In this document: positions 36,624-46,466 of the stretch, one piece after another
Layout of the letters: the number at the start of each line of letters is the position of its first letter
Numbering within the stretch: the first letter of the stretch is position 1
NCBI RefSeq assembly: GCF_008039555.1
Contig: NZ_VDUW01000001.1
Coordinates: 496,001-560,000, forward strand
Reading direction: 5' to 3'
Origin: Cerasibacillus terrae
GTDB taxonomy: Bacteria; Bacillota; Bacilli; Bacillales; Amphibacillaceae
Length of the DNA: 64,000 nt
The notes under the pieces: generated by a model
Databases searched by the model: none
What the model was told of the DNA's origin: nothing
The model's input: the letters and a program-made list of their open reading frames with translations, nothing else
Position numbers and translations under genes: made by a program

Positions 36624-37073
36624 TTAATGATTATGATAAGGTATGATTTCCTCCACAAGAGCTAGAAATGCTAATCGGTATCCAGCTAATCCTAAACCAA
36701 CAATTTGCCCAACACATGCTGATGCTGTTATCGATTTTTGGCGAAATGTTTCCCGCTTATGAATGTTCGAAATATGTACTTCGATTATTGGAACATCAAC
36801 CGAACGGATAGCATCAAGGAGGGCAACACTTGTGTGTGTATAAGCGGCTGGATTAAAAATAATTCCTGCGTATTTTCCTACCGCGACTTGAATCTCATCA
36901 ATTAGAACTCCTTCATGATTTGATTGGACACAATCAACCTCAAAGCCTTTTTCTTTGGCAACTTTATTTACTTCTGTCTCTATATCATTTAATGTAAATT
37001 GGCCATAAACGTCTACCTCACGCTTGCCTAATAAATTTAAATTCGGGCCATTAAGTAATAAAATTCTATTCAT
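36624..37073 (-). CDS. aroQ: 3-dehydroquinate dehydratase, type II
   Basis: Dodecameric shikimate-pathway enzyme. The 149 residues begin with LLLNGPNLNLLGKRE (Asn and the active-site Arg/Tyr loop, YGQFT), continue with QSNHEGVLIDEI, FNPAAYTHTSVALLDA and the catalytic His in VEVHISNIHKRE-like IEVHISNIHKRE. B. subtilis yqhS has the same place before yqhT. Shikimate kinase (aroK) is also in this window, but not adjacent. Confidence 0.95.
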   Translation of the reverse strand: MNRILLLNGPNLNLLGKREVDVYGQFTLNDIETEVNKVAKEKGFEVDCVQSNHEGVLIDEIQVAVGKYAGIIFNPAAYTHTSVALLDAIRSVDVPIIEVHISNIHKRETFRQKSITASACVGQIVGLGLAGYRLAFLALVEEIIPYHNH

Positions 37074-37167
37074 ATCTTCATTCCCCTTGCTATTTCTTCT
37101 ATTATCTTATCATAAAAACAGCTGGAAGATAATTATTGTTGTCATTTTTTTCTATTTTAAAACTTCC

Positions 37168-37662
37168 TTATTCATTTTGGTATTCATGATAATCATAAGA
37201 AATAGAATATCCAATAAAAGTACCATAAACAATGAATAAACATAATGTTGTAATGATAGTATCTTTGTCTAATTCATGTAATGATGGTATATTAGGGAAA
37301 ATAGGTTGTAATATATAAAAAAGAATCACCCATAATACAATCCCATACATTATTCCTGCTAAGTAAGTTGTAGCTTTTTTTATGAGCATATAGTATATTA
37401 AAGCAATAATCATTGATATAATACCAGTTAATAAAATGGATACAACATCACCTAATAATTTATCTGTCCACTCCCTATGCAACCATGAACGAAGTAAATA
37501 CGATTTAGGTGCAAGCTCTGAAAAACTAAAATAATATGTAAACACCCAAATTATACTCCAAAATAATCCACCAATAAAACCAGTCATTAACGCTCTTTTT
37601 AAAGTAGATTCTTCAGCTGGAATAGGCTTATCATCTTGTTTTACTTTATTATTTTCTGACAT
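37168..37662 (-). CDS. yqhR: Conserved membrane protein YqhR
   Basis: A 164-residue protein with four predicted helices (about 22-48, 72-95, 98-125 and 135-155) and a charged hydrophilic N-terminus. Position immediately upstream of aroQ and sequence features such as FIGGLFWSIIWVFTYYFSFSE fit the YqhR family. GGAGGT precedes the ATG. Function is unknown. Confidence 0.8.
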   Translation of the reverse strand: MSENNKVKQDDKPIPAEESTLKRALMTGFIGGLFWSIIWVFTYYFSFSELAPKSYLLRSWLHREWTDKLLGDVVSILLTGIISMIIALIYYMLIKKATTYLAGIMYGIVLWVILFYILQPIFPNIPSLHELDKDTIITTLCLFIVYGTFIGYSISYDYHEYQNE

Positions 37663-37822
37663 AATAAAAACACCTCCATTCTTACTATCACCAAATACAT
37701 AAAAAGAAATGCAAAGGAATTACGAATTATCAAATGGAATAGATATTGCAAAAAAAGGTATAATTACTAGAAATAGTGGAATACAAGAAAGTAGGATTTA
37801 AATAAGGAGGGTGACAAAATCA

Positions 37823-38191
37823 ATGAAAAAAGGTAAGGCATCTCTGTTCATCTATGTGATAATCGGTCTTGCCATAATCGGGGTTACCTCACAAGTATTT
37901 ACCAATTTAACAGGTTTTCTTGTAAGAACACTTACTGGATTAGCCATTAGTGCACTCATCATCGCGGGGATCTATTTCTTCTTTTTCAGAAATCGAAACA
38001 ATTCAAATGAGATGAAGAAATACCAGCAGGCCGTCAAACAATCAAAACGAAAATATTCCAACACAAACAAACCAAAACACAATCAGACAAAAAAAGAATC
38101 TCCCATTCGAAAAAATGCTAATAAAAAATATTCCCATCTTCGAGTAATTGATGGAAATAAGTCAAAAAGGAAAAAACGAGCTTCAAACTAA
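37823..38191 (+). CDS. yqhP: SA1362-family small membrane protein (YqhP)
   Basis: A 122-residue protein with two membrane helices (about 8-27 and 34-55) and a long basic, Lys/Asn/Ser-rich tail. The layout matches the YqhP/SA1362 family next to yqhO in bacilli. ATG 37823 has the site AAGGAGGGTGA upstream; a GTG twelve bases earlier lies inside that site. Function is unknown; the tail could touch nucleic acid or lipid head groups. Confidence 0.75.
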   Translation: MKKGKASLFIYVIIGLAIIGVTSQVFTNLTGFLVRTLTGLAISALIIAGIYFFFFRNRNNSNEMKKYQQAVKQSKRKYSNTNKPKHNQTKKESPIRKNANKKYSHLRVIDGNKSKRKKRASN

Positions 38192-38206
38192 GAAGTTCGT
38201 TTTTTG
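38171..38206. terminator. Bidirectional terminator, yqhP / yqhO
   Basis: aaaaacgagcttc and gaagttcgttttt form a 13-bp stem with one G-U pair, ending in a T6 run on the plus strand. It overlaps the yqhP stop and precedes the convergent yqhO end. Confidence 0.85.
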
Positions 38207-38214
38207 TATCATTC

Positions 38215-39114
38215 TTAGGATGGCCACCGTTTTAAAAATATCTCTGTATGCTCTTTCCCAAGATTAATTAATTGTTCGATAGACGATTCACGAATATGAA
38301 AATTTGTTGTTTCCACTCCTTGTACAGGAATAAAAACAATATTATGTTGGTCTGACTTTGATATGTACCTAGCATCATGTGCTTGCTTCATAGTTGAGAA
38401 AAGAGCTAAAAACATATCGATTGCATTTTTGATTTTTTTTGGACGTGGATTTTCGACTGATTCACTTAATTTTATTCCCAGAACAGGTCGTTGATACGGC
38501 TTTTTTTGCTTGTTATTATTTTCAAATATCCATAATGGAAAATTGCTTAAAAGCCCTCCATCTACTACAAAACTGGCTTCTTTTTTTGTTCCATGTAATT
38601 TACTAGGCATGAAAAAGTATGGGAATCCCGCACTCATTCTAACCGCTTCGGAAACAGGAAAATACTTTGCATCTATCCCATAAACCCTATATAAATCATC
38701 TGGCAGGACAACTAATTTTCCTAGAGTCAAATCACTTACAACAACTTTTAAGTAACCTTCCTTAAGATCAGCAAATGTATAAACACCTTTTTCAGCTAAT
38801 AATTCCCTTATCCACTGCTCCAATTTTCTACCATGATAAAGACCCATTTGAAAATATAAAAAAAGCCATTTACTACCTGGAATAATGGAAGTTAGCTTTG
38901 GTGCATCTAAAAATCTTCTCAAATCTAAACCTTGTAATTTCTGCTTAATTTCCTCAAGTGAGAAGCCCGCAGCTAGTAATGAAGCGAAAATGGCTCCAGC
39001 GGATGTCCCCGCAACCCTTTCGATACGTAGACTTTTTGCTTCCAAGCTTTCTAGGGCACCTATAAAGGCATATGCTTTCACACCACCACCAGAAAAAACA
39101 GCATCAATTTTCAT
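38215..39114 (-). CDS. yqhO: Patatin-like phospholipase (YqhO)
   Basis: Ser-Asp dyad lipid acyl hydrolase family. SGGGVKAYAFIGALE at the N-terminus is the oxyanion loop, GTSAGAIFASL holds the nucleophile Ser (about residue 39), and VVDGGLLSNFP holds the catalytic Asp (about 190). The length of 299 residues fits YqhO/RssA-like bacterial patatins. Natural substrate is unknown. Confidence 0.88.
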   Translation of the reverse strand: MKIDAVFSGGGVKAYAFIGALESLEAKSLRIERVAGTSAGAIFASLLAAGFSLEEIKQKLQGLDLRRFLDAPKLTSIIPGSKWLFLYFQMGLYHGRKLEQWIRELLAEKGVYTFADLKEGYLKVVVSDLTLGKLVVLPDDLYRVYGIDAKYFPVSEAVRMSAGFPYFFMPSKLHGTKKEASFVVDGGLLSNFPLWIFENNNKQKKPYQRPVLGIKLSESVENPRPKKIKNAIDMFLALFSTMKQAHDARYISKSDQHNIVFIPVQGVETTNFHIRESSIEQLINLGKEHTEIFLKRWPS

Positions 39115-39258
39115 CCATTATCTCCCCTTACAGCATAATACAAAGTCAGATACTATGTGATGCTTATTTTAACAAGGGATCATATATTTAAATGAAGTAA
39201 AATTTTTCATTTGCTGTCCCGTTTGTATAGTATAAGCAAGAGAGATAGGATGTAGAAC

Positions 39259-39678
39259 TTATTTTGATGTTAAATTTTGCATTTTTCGCAATTCTTTTGC
39301 CCTTGTTTCATCTACTTTAAAATAATTCACCAAATCAGCGATACGATCAATTGAATTCCAGCTTAAATGATGTTCAATTCCCTCCACATCATTATAAATG
39401 TTTTCTTTATCCACCCCAATGATTTCTAAAAAGTCTTCAAGTAATTCATGTCTAAATACAAGACGTTCTCCTATTTTCTTCCCCTTATCTGTTAAAACGA
39501 ATCCTCTATATTTTTCATAATCCAAATAATCATCTTTATCAAGTTTCTGTACCATTTTAGTAACCGAAGATGGATGGACTTCTAATTCTTCTGCAATATC
39601 GGATACCCGTGCATATCCTTTCGTGTCTATTAATAAATATATTTTTTCAATATAATCTTCCATACTAGGTGTTGGCAT
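39259..39678 (-). CDS. mntR: Manganese transport regulator MntR
   Basis: DtxR-family Mn(II) sensor that represses manganese uptake and activates efflux. The winged helix has [25 protein letters not shown] (core [12 protein letters not shown]), and the metal-site residues are visible: Asp in MPTPSMEDY (position 8), the E-x-x-x-H region around [12 protein letters not shown], and GIEHHLSW with the paired His. At 139 residues it is close to B. subtilis MntR (142). Confidence 0.96.
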   Translation of the reverse strand: MPTPSMEDYIEKIYLLIDTKGYARVSDIAEELEVHPSSVTKMVQKLDKDDYLDYEKYRGFVLTDKGKKIGERLVFRHELLEDFLEIIGVDKENIYNDVEGIEHHLSWNSIDRIADLVNYFKVDETRAKELRKMQNLTSK

Positions 39679-39728
39679 TGTATCTCCCCTTTTACTTTTT
39701 TCATTTAGGGCAAAAATCTTTCATACAT

Positions 39729-39757
39729 AGCATACCTTAAAAAGGTCATACATACAA
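39729..39757 (-). promoter_or_regulatory. Candidate mntR promoter with palindrome in the spacer
   Basis: On the minus strand TTGTAT (39752-39757), a 17-base spacer and TATGCT (39729-39734) make a moderate sigma-A promoter. The perfect palindrome ACCTTTTTAAGGT (39734-39746) occupies the spacer up to the -10, the usual place for an operator. Whether MntR or another protein binds it is unknown. Confidence 0.45.
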
Positions 39758-39938
39758 CCTTTCTTTTTCTATTTGACAAACACCTCATTGTTTACATAAA
39801 TAATTTTGTATTAGGTAAAAACTGTTTCCTTATTATTTTATAGCTTTTATGTTATTCTATAAATACAGGAAAACCTTTGAAAAAAAATTAGTTTGACCAT
39901 ATAATTATAAGTATTAATGAAATACGGGGGAAGTATGC

Positions 39939-40304
39939 ATGAAGGTTTTAATTATTGTTCTTGTTATTTTACTTACAATTAGTGTCTTTAGATACTTTAG
40001 GCAACGTACTTATTTAAAGACATTAACAGAGGCACAATTTATTGAAGGTTATCGAAAAGCACAACTCATTGATGTTCGCGAACCACAAGAATTTAAGAAT
40101 GGACATATTTTAGGTGCTAGAAATATTCCTTTAACACAGTTAAAACAAAGATTAATTGAATTAAGAAAAGATAAGCCAATCTATCTCTATGCCCAAAGTG
40201 AATTTCGTTCAGCAAGAGCTGCACAGGTTCTTCATAAAAATGGGTATCAAGATTTGAGCCATCTAAAAGGTGGTTTTAAAAAATGGACAGGAAAAGTTAA
40301 ATAA
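39939..40304 (+). CDS. yqhL: Membrane-anchored rhodanese-like protein lacking its catalytic Cys (YqhL)
   Basis: One N-terminal membrane helix (1-17) is followed by a rhodanese domain (about 27-121): LIDVREPQEFKNGHILGARNIPL (core DVREPQEF and GHILGARNIP), the active-site loop at about 85-95 and LKGGFKKWTG at the end. Rhodaneses carry a sulfur-accepting Cys at the start of the loop, as in the YCQ of relatives; here the codon is GCC and the loop reads YAQSEFRSARAA. Sulfurtransferase activity is therefore not expected, while the fold looks kept. The gene may serve a binding role or be early in decay. Confidence 0.88.
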   Translation: MKVLIIVLVILLTISVFRYFRQRTYLKTLTEAQFIEGYRKAQLIDVREPQEFKNGHILGARNIPLTQLKQRLIELRKDKPIYLYAQSEFRSARAAQVLHKNGYQDLSHLKGGFKKWTGKVK

Positions 40305-40318
40305 GATAGATATATCAT

Positions 40319-40358
40319 AAAACCAGGCATTGTATCTACTATTACAATGCCTGGTTTT
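40319..40358. terminator. Bidirectional terminator, yqhL / gcvPB
   Basis: Perfect 16-bp stem (40319-40334 with 40343-40358), 8-base loop and T6 on the plus strand, T4 on the minus strand, between two convergent genes. Confidence 0.9.
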
Positions 40359-40375
40359 TTATATTTCTAATCTAT

Positions 40376-41833
40376 TTATTTTGTGAAACGCAGAACAGGC
40401 TTTCTTGCTGCTAATGTTTCATCTAGTCGTCTTACAATTGTCGTATGTGGTGCGTCTTGAACAAGTTCTGGATTATTTTCTGCTTCCTCAGCAATTTGAA
40501 GCATTGTCTCAATAAAATCATCCAACGTTTCTTTTGTTTCAGTTTCCGGTGGTTCAATCATCATTGCTTCCTCTACATTTAATGGGAAGTAAATGGTTGG
40601 TGGATGATATTCATAATCAAGTAAGCGTTTTGCGATATCTAATGTACGTACACCTAATTGTTTTTGTTTCTTTCCAGATAATACGAATTCATGTTTACAA
40701 TGCTGATTAAACGGTAGTACATAAGCATCTTCCAATCTACGCATAATATAGTTTGCGTTTAATACAGCATATTCACTTACTTTTTTCAATCCTTCTGCAC
40801 CTAATGTACGTATATAGGTGTAGGCACGTAAGTAAATTCCGAAGTTTCCATAATATGGTTTTACACGACCGATTGATTTTGGACGATCATAGTCAAGATC
40901 ATAGAAATTATCTCGTTTAACAATCACTGGTTTCGGTAAAAATGGCTCTAATTCCTTCGTAACACCAACAGGACCTGAACCAGGGCCACCTCCACCATGT
41001 GGACCAGAAAATGTTTTGTGTAAGTTTAGATGCACAACATCAAATCCCATGTCTCCTGGACGCGCATACCCCATAATGGCATTTAAATTAGCCCCATCAT
41101 AATACAGTCTTCCACCTGCATCATGAACAATTTGTTTCATTTCTAAAATTTCCGTTTCAAAAAGTCCTAATGTGTTTGGATTTGTCAACATTAAGGCAGC
41201 AGTGTCATCACCGACAACACGTTTTAAATCCTCTAAATCTACCAGTCCTTTTTCATTGGACTTCACTGTCACCGCTTCAAATCCAGCAACTGTTGCAGAT
41301 GCGGGGTTTGTTCCATGCGCTGAATCAGGAACAATCACTTTTGTTCGATGAAAATCACCATTTGCTTCATGAAATGCTCGAATCATCATTAGACCTGCCC
41401 ATTCCCCATGTGCACCTGCAGCTGGTTGTAATGATATTTCATGCATTCCAGTAATTTCTTTTAGTTCTTGTTGCATATCATACATCATTTCCAATGCACC
41501 TTGCACTGTTTCAGGATCTTGATATGGATGAATATGACTAAATCCAGGTAATCTAGCTACATCTTCATTTATTTTCGGATTATATTTCATTGTGCATGAT
41601 CCTAGTGGATAGAAACCAGAATCAACACCAAAATTACGTGTAGATAATGCAGTATAATGACGCATCAATTCCAATTCACTTAATTCAGGAAGTTCCGGAG
41701 GTGTATCACGAACATATTCCTCATCAAATTCATCCGTAAGCTCGACTTCTGGAACATCCATTTCAGGTAAACTAAAACTTACTCTTCCTGCTTGACTTCG
41801 TTCAAATATCAATGGAAAATCTTTATTAGCCAT
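40376..41833 (-). CDS. gcvPB: Glycine dehydrogenase subunit 2 (P-protein beta)
   Basis: PLP-containing subunit of the split P-protein, which decarboxylates glycine and passes the aminomethyl group to GcvH lipoamide. The PLP-lysine is in [23 protein letters not shown] (about residue 272; core [16 protein letters not shown]). [13 protein letters not shown] and [10 protein letters not shown] are conserved. At 485 residues it is typical. It overlaps gcvPA by 8 bases. Confidence 0.96.
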   Translation of the reverse strand: MANKDFPLIFERSQAGRVSFSLPEMDVPEVELTDEFDEEYVRDTPPELPELSELELMRHYTALSTRNFGVDSGFYPLGSCTMKYNPKINEDVARLPGFSHIHPYQDPETVQGALEMMYDMQQELKEITGMHEISLQPAAGAHGEWAGLMMIRAFHEANGDFHRTKVIVPDSAHGTNPASATVAGFEAVTVKSNEKGLVDLEDLKRVVGDDTAALMLTNPNTLGLFETEILEMKQIVHDAGGRLYYDGANLNAIMGYARPGDMGFDVVHLNLHKTFSGPHGGGGPGSGPVGVTKELEPFLPKPVIVKRDNFYDLDYDRPKSIGRVKPYYGNFGIYLRAYTYIRTLGAEGLKKVSEYAVLNANYIMRRLEDAYVLPFNQHCKHEFVLSGKKQKQLGVRTLDIAKRLLDYEYHPPTIYFPLNVEEAMMIEPPETETKETLDDFIETMLQIAEEAENNPELVQDAPHTTIVRRLDETLAARKPVLRFTK

Positions 41834-43178
41834 GGATAATCGCCCCCAATTCTTCTACAAAAGTGTCTATTTCTTCTTTTGTCCGAATTTCAGTGATTGC
41901 AAGTAACATATGATTTTTTAATTCAGGATAGAAAAAGCCAAGATCATACCCACCTATGAAACCTTTGTCAAAAAGCTGTTCATTTACCTTTTGAACAGAT
42001 ACAGGTAATTCAATCACAAACTCATTGAAAAATGCCTCATCAAAGATAGTTTTCAAACCAAGTTCATCAAGTTTTTGTTTTGCGTAACGCGCTTTTTGCA
42101 TATTTAAAACAGCCATTTGTTTTAAACCATGTTTGCCAATGGAGCTCATTGCAACAGAACTTGCAAGTGCATTTAACGCTTGGTTTGAACAGATGTTTGA
42201 TGTTGCCTTATCACGGCGAATATGCTGCTCTCTTGCTTGTAAAGTTAAAACAAATCCTCTTTTTCCATCTTCATCAACCGTTTGTCCAACTAGGCGGCCA
42301 GGAACTTTACGCATAAGCTTCTTGGTTGTTGCAAAATAACCACAATGTGGTCCCCCGAATTGTGCCGGAATACCAAATACTTGTGTGTCCCCAACGACAA
42401 TATCTGCTCCAAACTCCCCTGGTGGTGTTAAATATCCCAAAGCTAATGGATTACTTGAAACAATAAACATTGTCTTTTTCTTTTGTTTAATTAATTCATT
42501 TACTTTTGCAAGTGGCTCTACTATCCCAAAGAAGTTCGGATATTGAATGACTACACCAGCAATTTCATCATCTAAAAGCTCTTCTAAATGATGAAGATCT
42601 GTTTTTCCATCTTTGATATCAATTTCAACAACTTCAATATGTTGTGCCCTTGCATACGTCTGAATAACTTCTCTTGATTCGGGGTGAACCGCTTTAGAAA
42701 CAAGTACTTTGTTTTTTCTCGTCTGACCAGCACTTAAGGTAACTGCTTCTGCTAATGCTGTTCCACCATCATACATAGAGGAATTAGCGATAGGAAGTCC
42801 GGTTAATTCCGAAATCATTGTTTGAAATTCAAAAATCGCTTGTAAGCCTCCCTGTGAAATCTCAGGTTGATACGGTGTATAAGCAGTATAGAATTCAGAT
42901 CTTGAAATGACATGGTCTACAACAGAAGGAATGAAGTGATCATAAACACCCGCACCTAAAAAAGATGTATAGTCAATAAGATTAGCATTTTTACCTGCCA
43001 TCTTCGTTAATTCTTTTTTTAATGCTGGTTCATTTGCTGGTTTTTTTAAATTTAGTGGTTCTGATAATCGAATACTACTTGGAATATCAGAAAATAACTC
43101 GTCCGTTGTATTTATTCCAATTGTATCCAACATTTTCTGTTTATCATCTTCAGTCATTGGTAAGTAACGAAAGTCCAT
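41826..43178 (-). CDS. gcvPA: Glycine dehydrogenase subunit 1 (P-protein alpha)
   Basis: Non-PLP half of the split P-protein, active as a heterotetramer with Gcv[17 protein letters not shown] starts the protein; [36 protein letters not shown] (core PYQPEISQG) and [10 protein letters not shown] are diagnostic. No PLP-lysine is expected in this subunit. Length 450 is usual. It lies 18 bases after gcvT and is translationally coupled to gcvPB by overlap. Confidence 0.96.
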   Translation of the reverse strand: MDFRYLPMTEDDKQKMLDTIGINTTDELFSDIPSSIRLSEPLNLKKPANEPALKKELTKMAGKNANLIDYTSFLGAGVYDHFIPSVVDHVISRSEFYTAYTPYQPEISQGGLQAIFEFQTMISELTGLPIANSSMYDGGTALAEAVTLSAGQTRKNKVLVSKAVHPESREVIQTYARAQHIEVVEIDIKDGKTDLHHLEELLDDEIAGVVIQYPNFFGIVEPLAKVNELIKQKKKTMFIVSSNPLALGYLTPPGEFGADIVVGDTQVFGIPAQFGGPHCGYFATTKKLMRKVPGRLVGQTVDEDGKRGFVLTLQAREQHIRRDKATSNICSNQALNALASSVAMSSIGKHGLKQMAVLNMQKARYAKQKLDELGLKTIFDEAFFNEFVIELPVSVQKVNEQLFDKGFIGGYDLGFFYPELKNHMLLAITEIRTKEEIDTFVEELGAIIHG

Positions 43179-43196
43179 TAGAAAGCCTCCCCTTAT

Positions 43197-44309
43197 TTAT
43201 TTTCTTTTTAAAAATGGTGTTTCAATAATAATAGCCTTTAATTTACGTTTACGAACTTGTACCTCAACCTCTGTGCCTACTTCAGCGAAATTTGTTTGAA
43301 TCAACGCGAGGCCGATATTTTTCTTTAAAGTCGGTGCTTGTGTTCCGGATGTAATCTGGCCAATTACCTCATCACCTGATAAAACAGAGTATCCATGTCT
43401 TGGGATTCCTCTATCTATCATCTCTAGTCCAACTAATTTTCTGTCTGTTCCATTATTTATTTGTTCTTGTAAAACTTCTTTTCCAATGAAATCTACTTTT
43501 TTATCCAGCTTAACGGCAAATTTTAATCCAGCCTCTATCGGTGTTATATCTTGTGATAATTCCTGTCCATATAGTGGTAGATTTGCTTCAAAACGAAGTG
43601 TGTCCCTTGCCCCTAAACCAACTGGCTCTAGGCCATCTTCTTTACCTATTTCTAAAAGTAATTTCCAAAGCTTTTGTCCTTCATTTTTATCAATATATAT
43701 TTCAAAACCATCTTCCCCTGTATATCCTGTCCGAGAAACAATTGCTTCACTATCTATTCCTGTAAAACGAACATCTGATAAAAAGCGAAAAAATCGAATC
43801 GTTGAAAGATCTGTATCTGTTATTTTCTGTAAAATTTCTTCTGCTTTGGGTCCCTGCAAAGCTAACTGTACATAGTTTTTGGTAACATCCTCAATATTTA
43901 AATCTTCTTCACTATATGTGTTATGTTTGTTCAACCAATCCATATCTTTCACTGTATTTGCCGCATTAACGACTAATAGATAGTGATCTTCTTCTATCAT
44001 ATAGATTAGGAAATCATCCACTACTCCGCCATTTTCATAACACATAAATGTATAATGTGCTTTATTTGGGGTTAGTTTAGAAACATCATTCGTTGTCATT
44101 TTTTGTAAAAAGATAAGACTTTCGGGACCCTTTACAATAATTTCGCCCATATGAGAGACATCAAACAAGCCAGCCTTCGTTCTTGTTACTTCGTGTTCGT
44201 GCTTAATCCCAGCAAATTGAACTGGTAAATCCCAACCACCAAAATCAATGGTCTTAGCCCCATGTTTTTCATACTCTGGATATAATGGGGTTCTTTTTAA
44301 TTCACTCAT
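43197..44309 (-). CDS. gcvT: Aminomethyltransferase (T-protein)
   Basis: Takes the methylene group from GcvH-bound aminomethyl-lipoate to tetrahydrofolate. Visible: [27 protein letters not shown] (about 46), [14 protein letters not shown] (about 190), and [19 protein letters not shown] with the catalytic Asp region. At 370 residues it is typical. First gene of the gcvT-PA-PB operon, controlled by the glycine riboswitch upstream. gcvH is not in the window. Confidence 0.96.
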   Translation of the reverse strand: MSELKRTPLYPEYEKHGAKTIDFGGWDLPVQFAGIKHEHEVTRTKAGLFDVSHMGEIIVKGPESLIFLQKMTTNDVSKLTPNKAHYTFMCYENGGVVDDFLIYMIEEDHYLLVVNAANTVKDMDWLNKHNTYSEEDLNIEDVTKNYVQLALQGPKAEEILQKITDTDLSTIRFFRFLSDVRFTGIDSEAIVSRTGYTGEDGFEIYIDKNEGQKLWKLLLEIGKEDGLEPVGLGARDTLRFEANLPLYGQELSQDITPIEAGLKFAVKLDKKVDFIGKEVLQEQINNGTDRKLVGLEMIDRGIPRHGYSVLSGDEVIGQITSGTQAPTLKKNIGLALIQTNFAEVGTEVEVQVRKRKLKAIIIETPFLKRK

Positions 44310-44408
44310 TTAGCCCACTTCCTTTCTGTTATTCGGTTAGTTGACGTCACAAATATTTTTTGCAACATCTAGAACCTTTCGTTTTTTCTAAAAATACACA
44401 TAAGAAAT

Positions 44409-44439
44409 AGAGACTCCACCAGAATGGTTGAAAGCCTCT
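44409..44439 (-). terminator. Riboswitch expression-platform hairpin
   Basis: agaggct (minus; plus 44433-44439) pairs with agtctct (plus 44409-44415), with a further ACCA/TGGT pairing inside. The following U tract is interrupted, so termination strength is uncertain. Confidence 0.6.
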
Positions 44440-44660
44440 GTCCTTTAACCAGAAAGTTGCGCACACAAAAACATAATTCCTTTTAGTGCTTGCTTCTTGG
44501 GTGGTTTACAGAATGCTGTAAACACTCTCCAGAGATGCGTCATATAAGAGTCTTGTTGCCTGAGAGATTCACTGATTGTTTGCTCCTTCGGCGGCACAAA
44601 CAGGAGATAATATTCTGAATAATATTATTCCCTTGTACACTCTCCCCTTACAATCATCCG
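44409..44660 (-). promoter_or_regulatory. Tandem glycine riboswitch upstream of gcvT
   Basis: On the minus strand two aptamers follow each other. The first has gggagagtg, the core gccgccgaaggagcaa and aatctctcaggcaa. The second has ctctggagagtg, ccacccaagaagcaagc and tttctggttaaaggacagag. These are the class signatures (GGAGAG ... CCGAAGGAGCAA ... CUCUCAGGCA). The final aptamer strand ggacagag overlaps the 5' arm of the hairpin at 44409-44439, so aptamer and hairpin exclude each other. In Bacillus glycine binding turns the gcv operon on; the same is inferred. Confidence 0.95.
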
Positions 44661-44731
44661 CTTTTTATGATGTTTTTTTATTCTTTGGTTAAACTATGTA
44701 TTACTTAGTGAAATCTACCTATTTCAAAATC

Positions 44732-44740
44732 ATTATAGCA
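44732..44740 (-). promoter_or_regulatory. Extended -10 promoter of the gcv operon
   Basis: The minus strand reads TGCTATAAT (44732-44740), a perfect extended -10. No good -35 is seen. The start would give a leader of about 60 bases before the first aptamer. Confidence 0.55.
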
Positions 44741-44807
44741 TAGAAATTGTGGATTCGCCTTAATTCTTTTTGCATTTGTCTCCACATTTAAAAAAGGGTG
44801 TAAAAAT

Positions 44808-46466
44808 ATGAATCAATTGGATATTAAATATGATAACAATTTTATTGAAAATTTGAATTTAAAGTTAAAGAAAGAAACACCACTTTCATCGTGGGAACTT
44901 TTCAAATTGGCTTATGATGCCGAAATGTTTACACTAACACCTAATTTTGATGGTTTAATAGCTGTAAATCATTTACCCCATCTTAAACCACTGCCACATC
45001 AGATTAAAGCAGCAAAACAAGTGGTAGAGAATATGAATGGTCGGGCAATCTTAGCTGATGAAGTAGGTTTGGGAAAAACAATTGAAGCAGGTCTTATTTT
45101 AAAGGAATATATGGTTCGAGGACTTGCAAAAAAAATACTAATCTTAGTACCTGCTTCACTTGTCAATCAATGGGTAAAAGAATTAAATGAAAAATTCTAT
45201 ATTCCTGCTATTGCTTACCGAAAAAATTACAGCTGGGAACATTGTGATGTGATTATTGCTTCTTTAGATACAGCCAAAAGAGAACCACATCAAGAAGACA
45301 TTCTTCAAATTGACTATGATTTTATTATTATTGATGAGGCACATAAATTAAAAAATCATCGAACAAAAAACTATTCATTTGTAAAACAATTAAAAAAGAA
45401 ATACTGTCTACTTTTAACAGCTACACCAATTCAGAATAAGTTAATAGAAATATTTAACCTTGTTTCAATCTTAAAACCAGGTCATTTAGGAAATTATGAA
45501 TCCTTTAAAAAGAAGTATGATAAACAGTCAAATCATACAGATAAACAATATCTAAAACAATTAATCCAAAAGGTAATGGTACGTCATACAAGAGAACAAA
45601 CAACTATGTCGTCATCCAAAAGAAAGATTAAAACAGTTTGGATTAATTTTTCACCTGAGGAGCAGGCATTTTATAGCAAACTTGATAAAGATACCTATTC
45701 TTCTCCCCTTGTAAAGCTAACCTTGTTACGAGAAATTTGTTCTTCAAGGGAAGCTTGCTTTATGTCATTTAAAAAAATAATGGAAAAGCAAAATCAAGAA
45801 AACAACTCAAACCTTGTGCATAATTTCATAATAGAAATAGAACAATTACCACATCATGCAAAAGCAAAAAAAGTAATAGATTTAGTACAGAAAATCGGTG
45901 ATGAGAAAGTAATTATTTTTACAGAATATAGAGCAACACAATATTATTTACAGTGGTACTTGCAACAACACGGAATCTCTTCTGTACCTTTTCGCGGTGG
46001 ATTTAAAACTGGAAAAAAAGATTGGATGCAAAAAATTTTTAAAGACCATGCACAAGTATTAATCGCAACAGAAGCTGCTGGAGAAGGAATTAACCTACAG
46101 TTTGCAAACCACTTAATAAATTATGATTTACCATGGAATCCAATGCGTTTAGAACAACGAATTGGTCGTATTCATCGATATGGTCAAGAAAAAGATGTCT
46201 ATATCTATAACCTTGCCATTTTAAACACCGTGGAAGAACATATTATGAAAACACTATACGATAAATTAAATTTATTTGAAGGAGTAATAGGCAAAATTGA
46301 CGACATATTAGCAGAACTGAAATTAAATAATTTAGAGACTGAAGTAAAAAATATTTATCGTCAATCAGAAACATCTGGTGAAATGAAAATAAAACTCGAT
46401 AACTTAACATCTATTATACAAGGCCAGACATTAAGCGAAAGTGGTGATCAATATGGCACTGTCTAA
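44808..46466 (+). CDS. yqhH: SNF2-family DNA helicase/ATPase (YqhH)
   Basis: Swi2/Snf2 ATPase. Motifs in order: LADEVGLGKTIEAG (I, about residue 82), ILVPASLVNQW (Ia), IIIDEAHKLKN (II), LLLTATPIQN (III), IIFTEYRATQYYL (IV), ATEAAGEGINLQFANHLINYD (V; core TEAAGEGINLQ) and QRIGRIHRYGQ (VI). At 552 residues it is a compact member without an obvious accessory domain. It overlaps yqhG by 14 bases. Its place divergent from gcvT is conserved in B. subtilis. Cellular role is unknown. Confidence 0.93.
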   Translation: MNQLDIKYDNNFIENLNLKLKKETPLSSWELFKLAYDAEMFTLTPNFDGLIAVNHLPHLKPLPHQIKAAKQVVENMNGRAILADEVGLGKTIEAGLILKEYMVRGLAKKILILVPASLVNQWVKELNEKFYIPAIAYRKNYSWEHCDVIIASLDTAKREPHQEDILQIDYDFIIIDEAHKLKNHRTKNYSFVKQLKKKYCLLLTATPIQNKLIEIFNLVSILKPGHLGNYESFKKKYDKQSNHTDKQYLKQLIQKVMVRHTREQTTMSSSKRKIKTVWINFSPEEQAFYSKLDKDTYSSPLVKLTLLREICSSREACFMSFKKIMEKQNQENNSNLVHNFIIEIEQLPHHAKAKKVIDLVQKIGDEKVIIFTEYRATQYYLQWYLQQHGISSVPFRGGFKTGKKDWMQKIFKDHAQVLIATEAAGEGINLQFANHLINYDLPWNPMRLEQRIGRIHRYGQEKDVYIYNLAILNTVEEHIMKTLYDKLNLFEGVIGKIDDILAELKLNNLETEVKNIYRQSETSGEMKIKLDNLTSIIQGQTLSESGDQYGTV

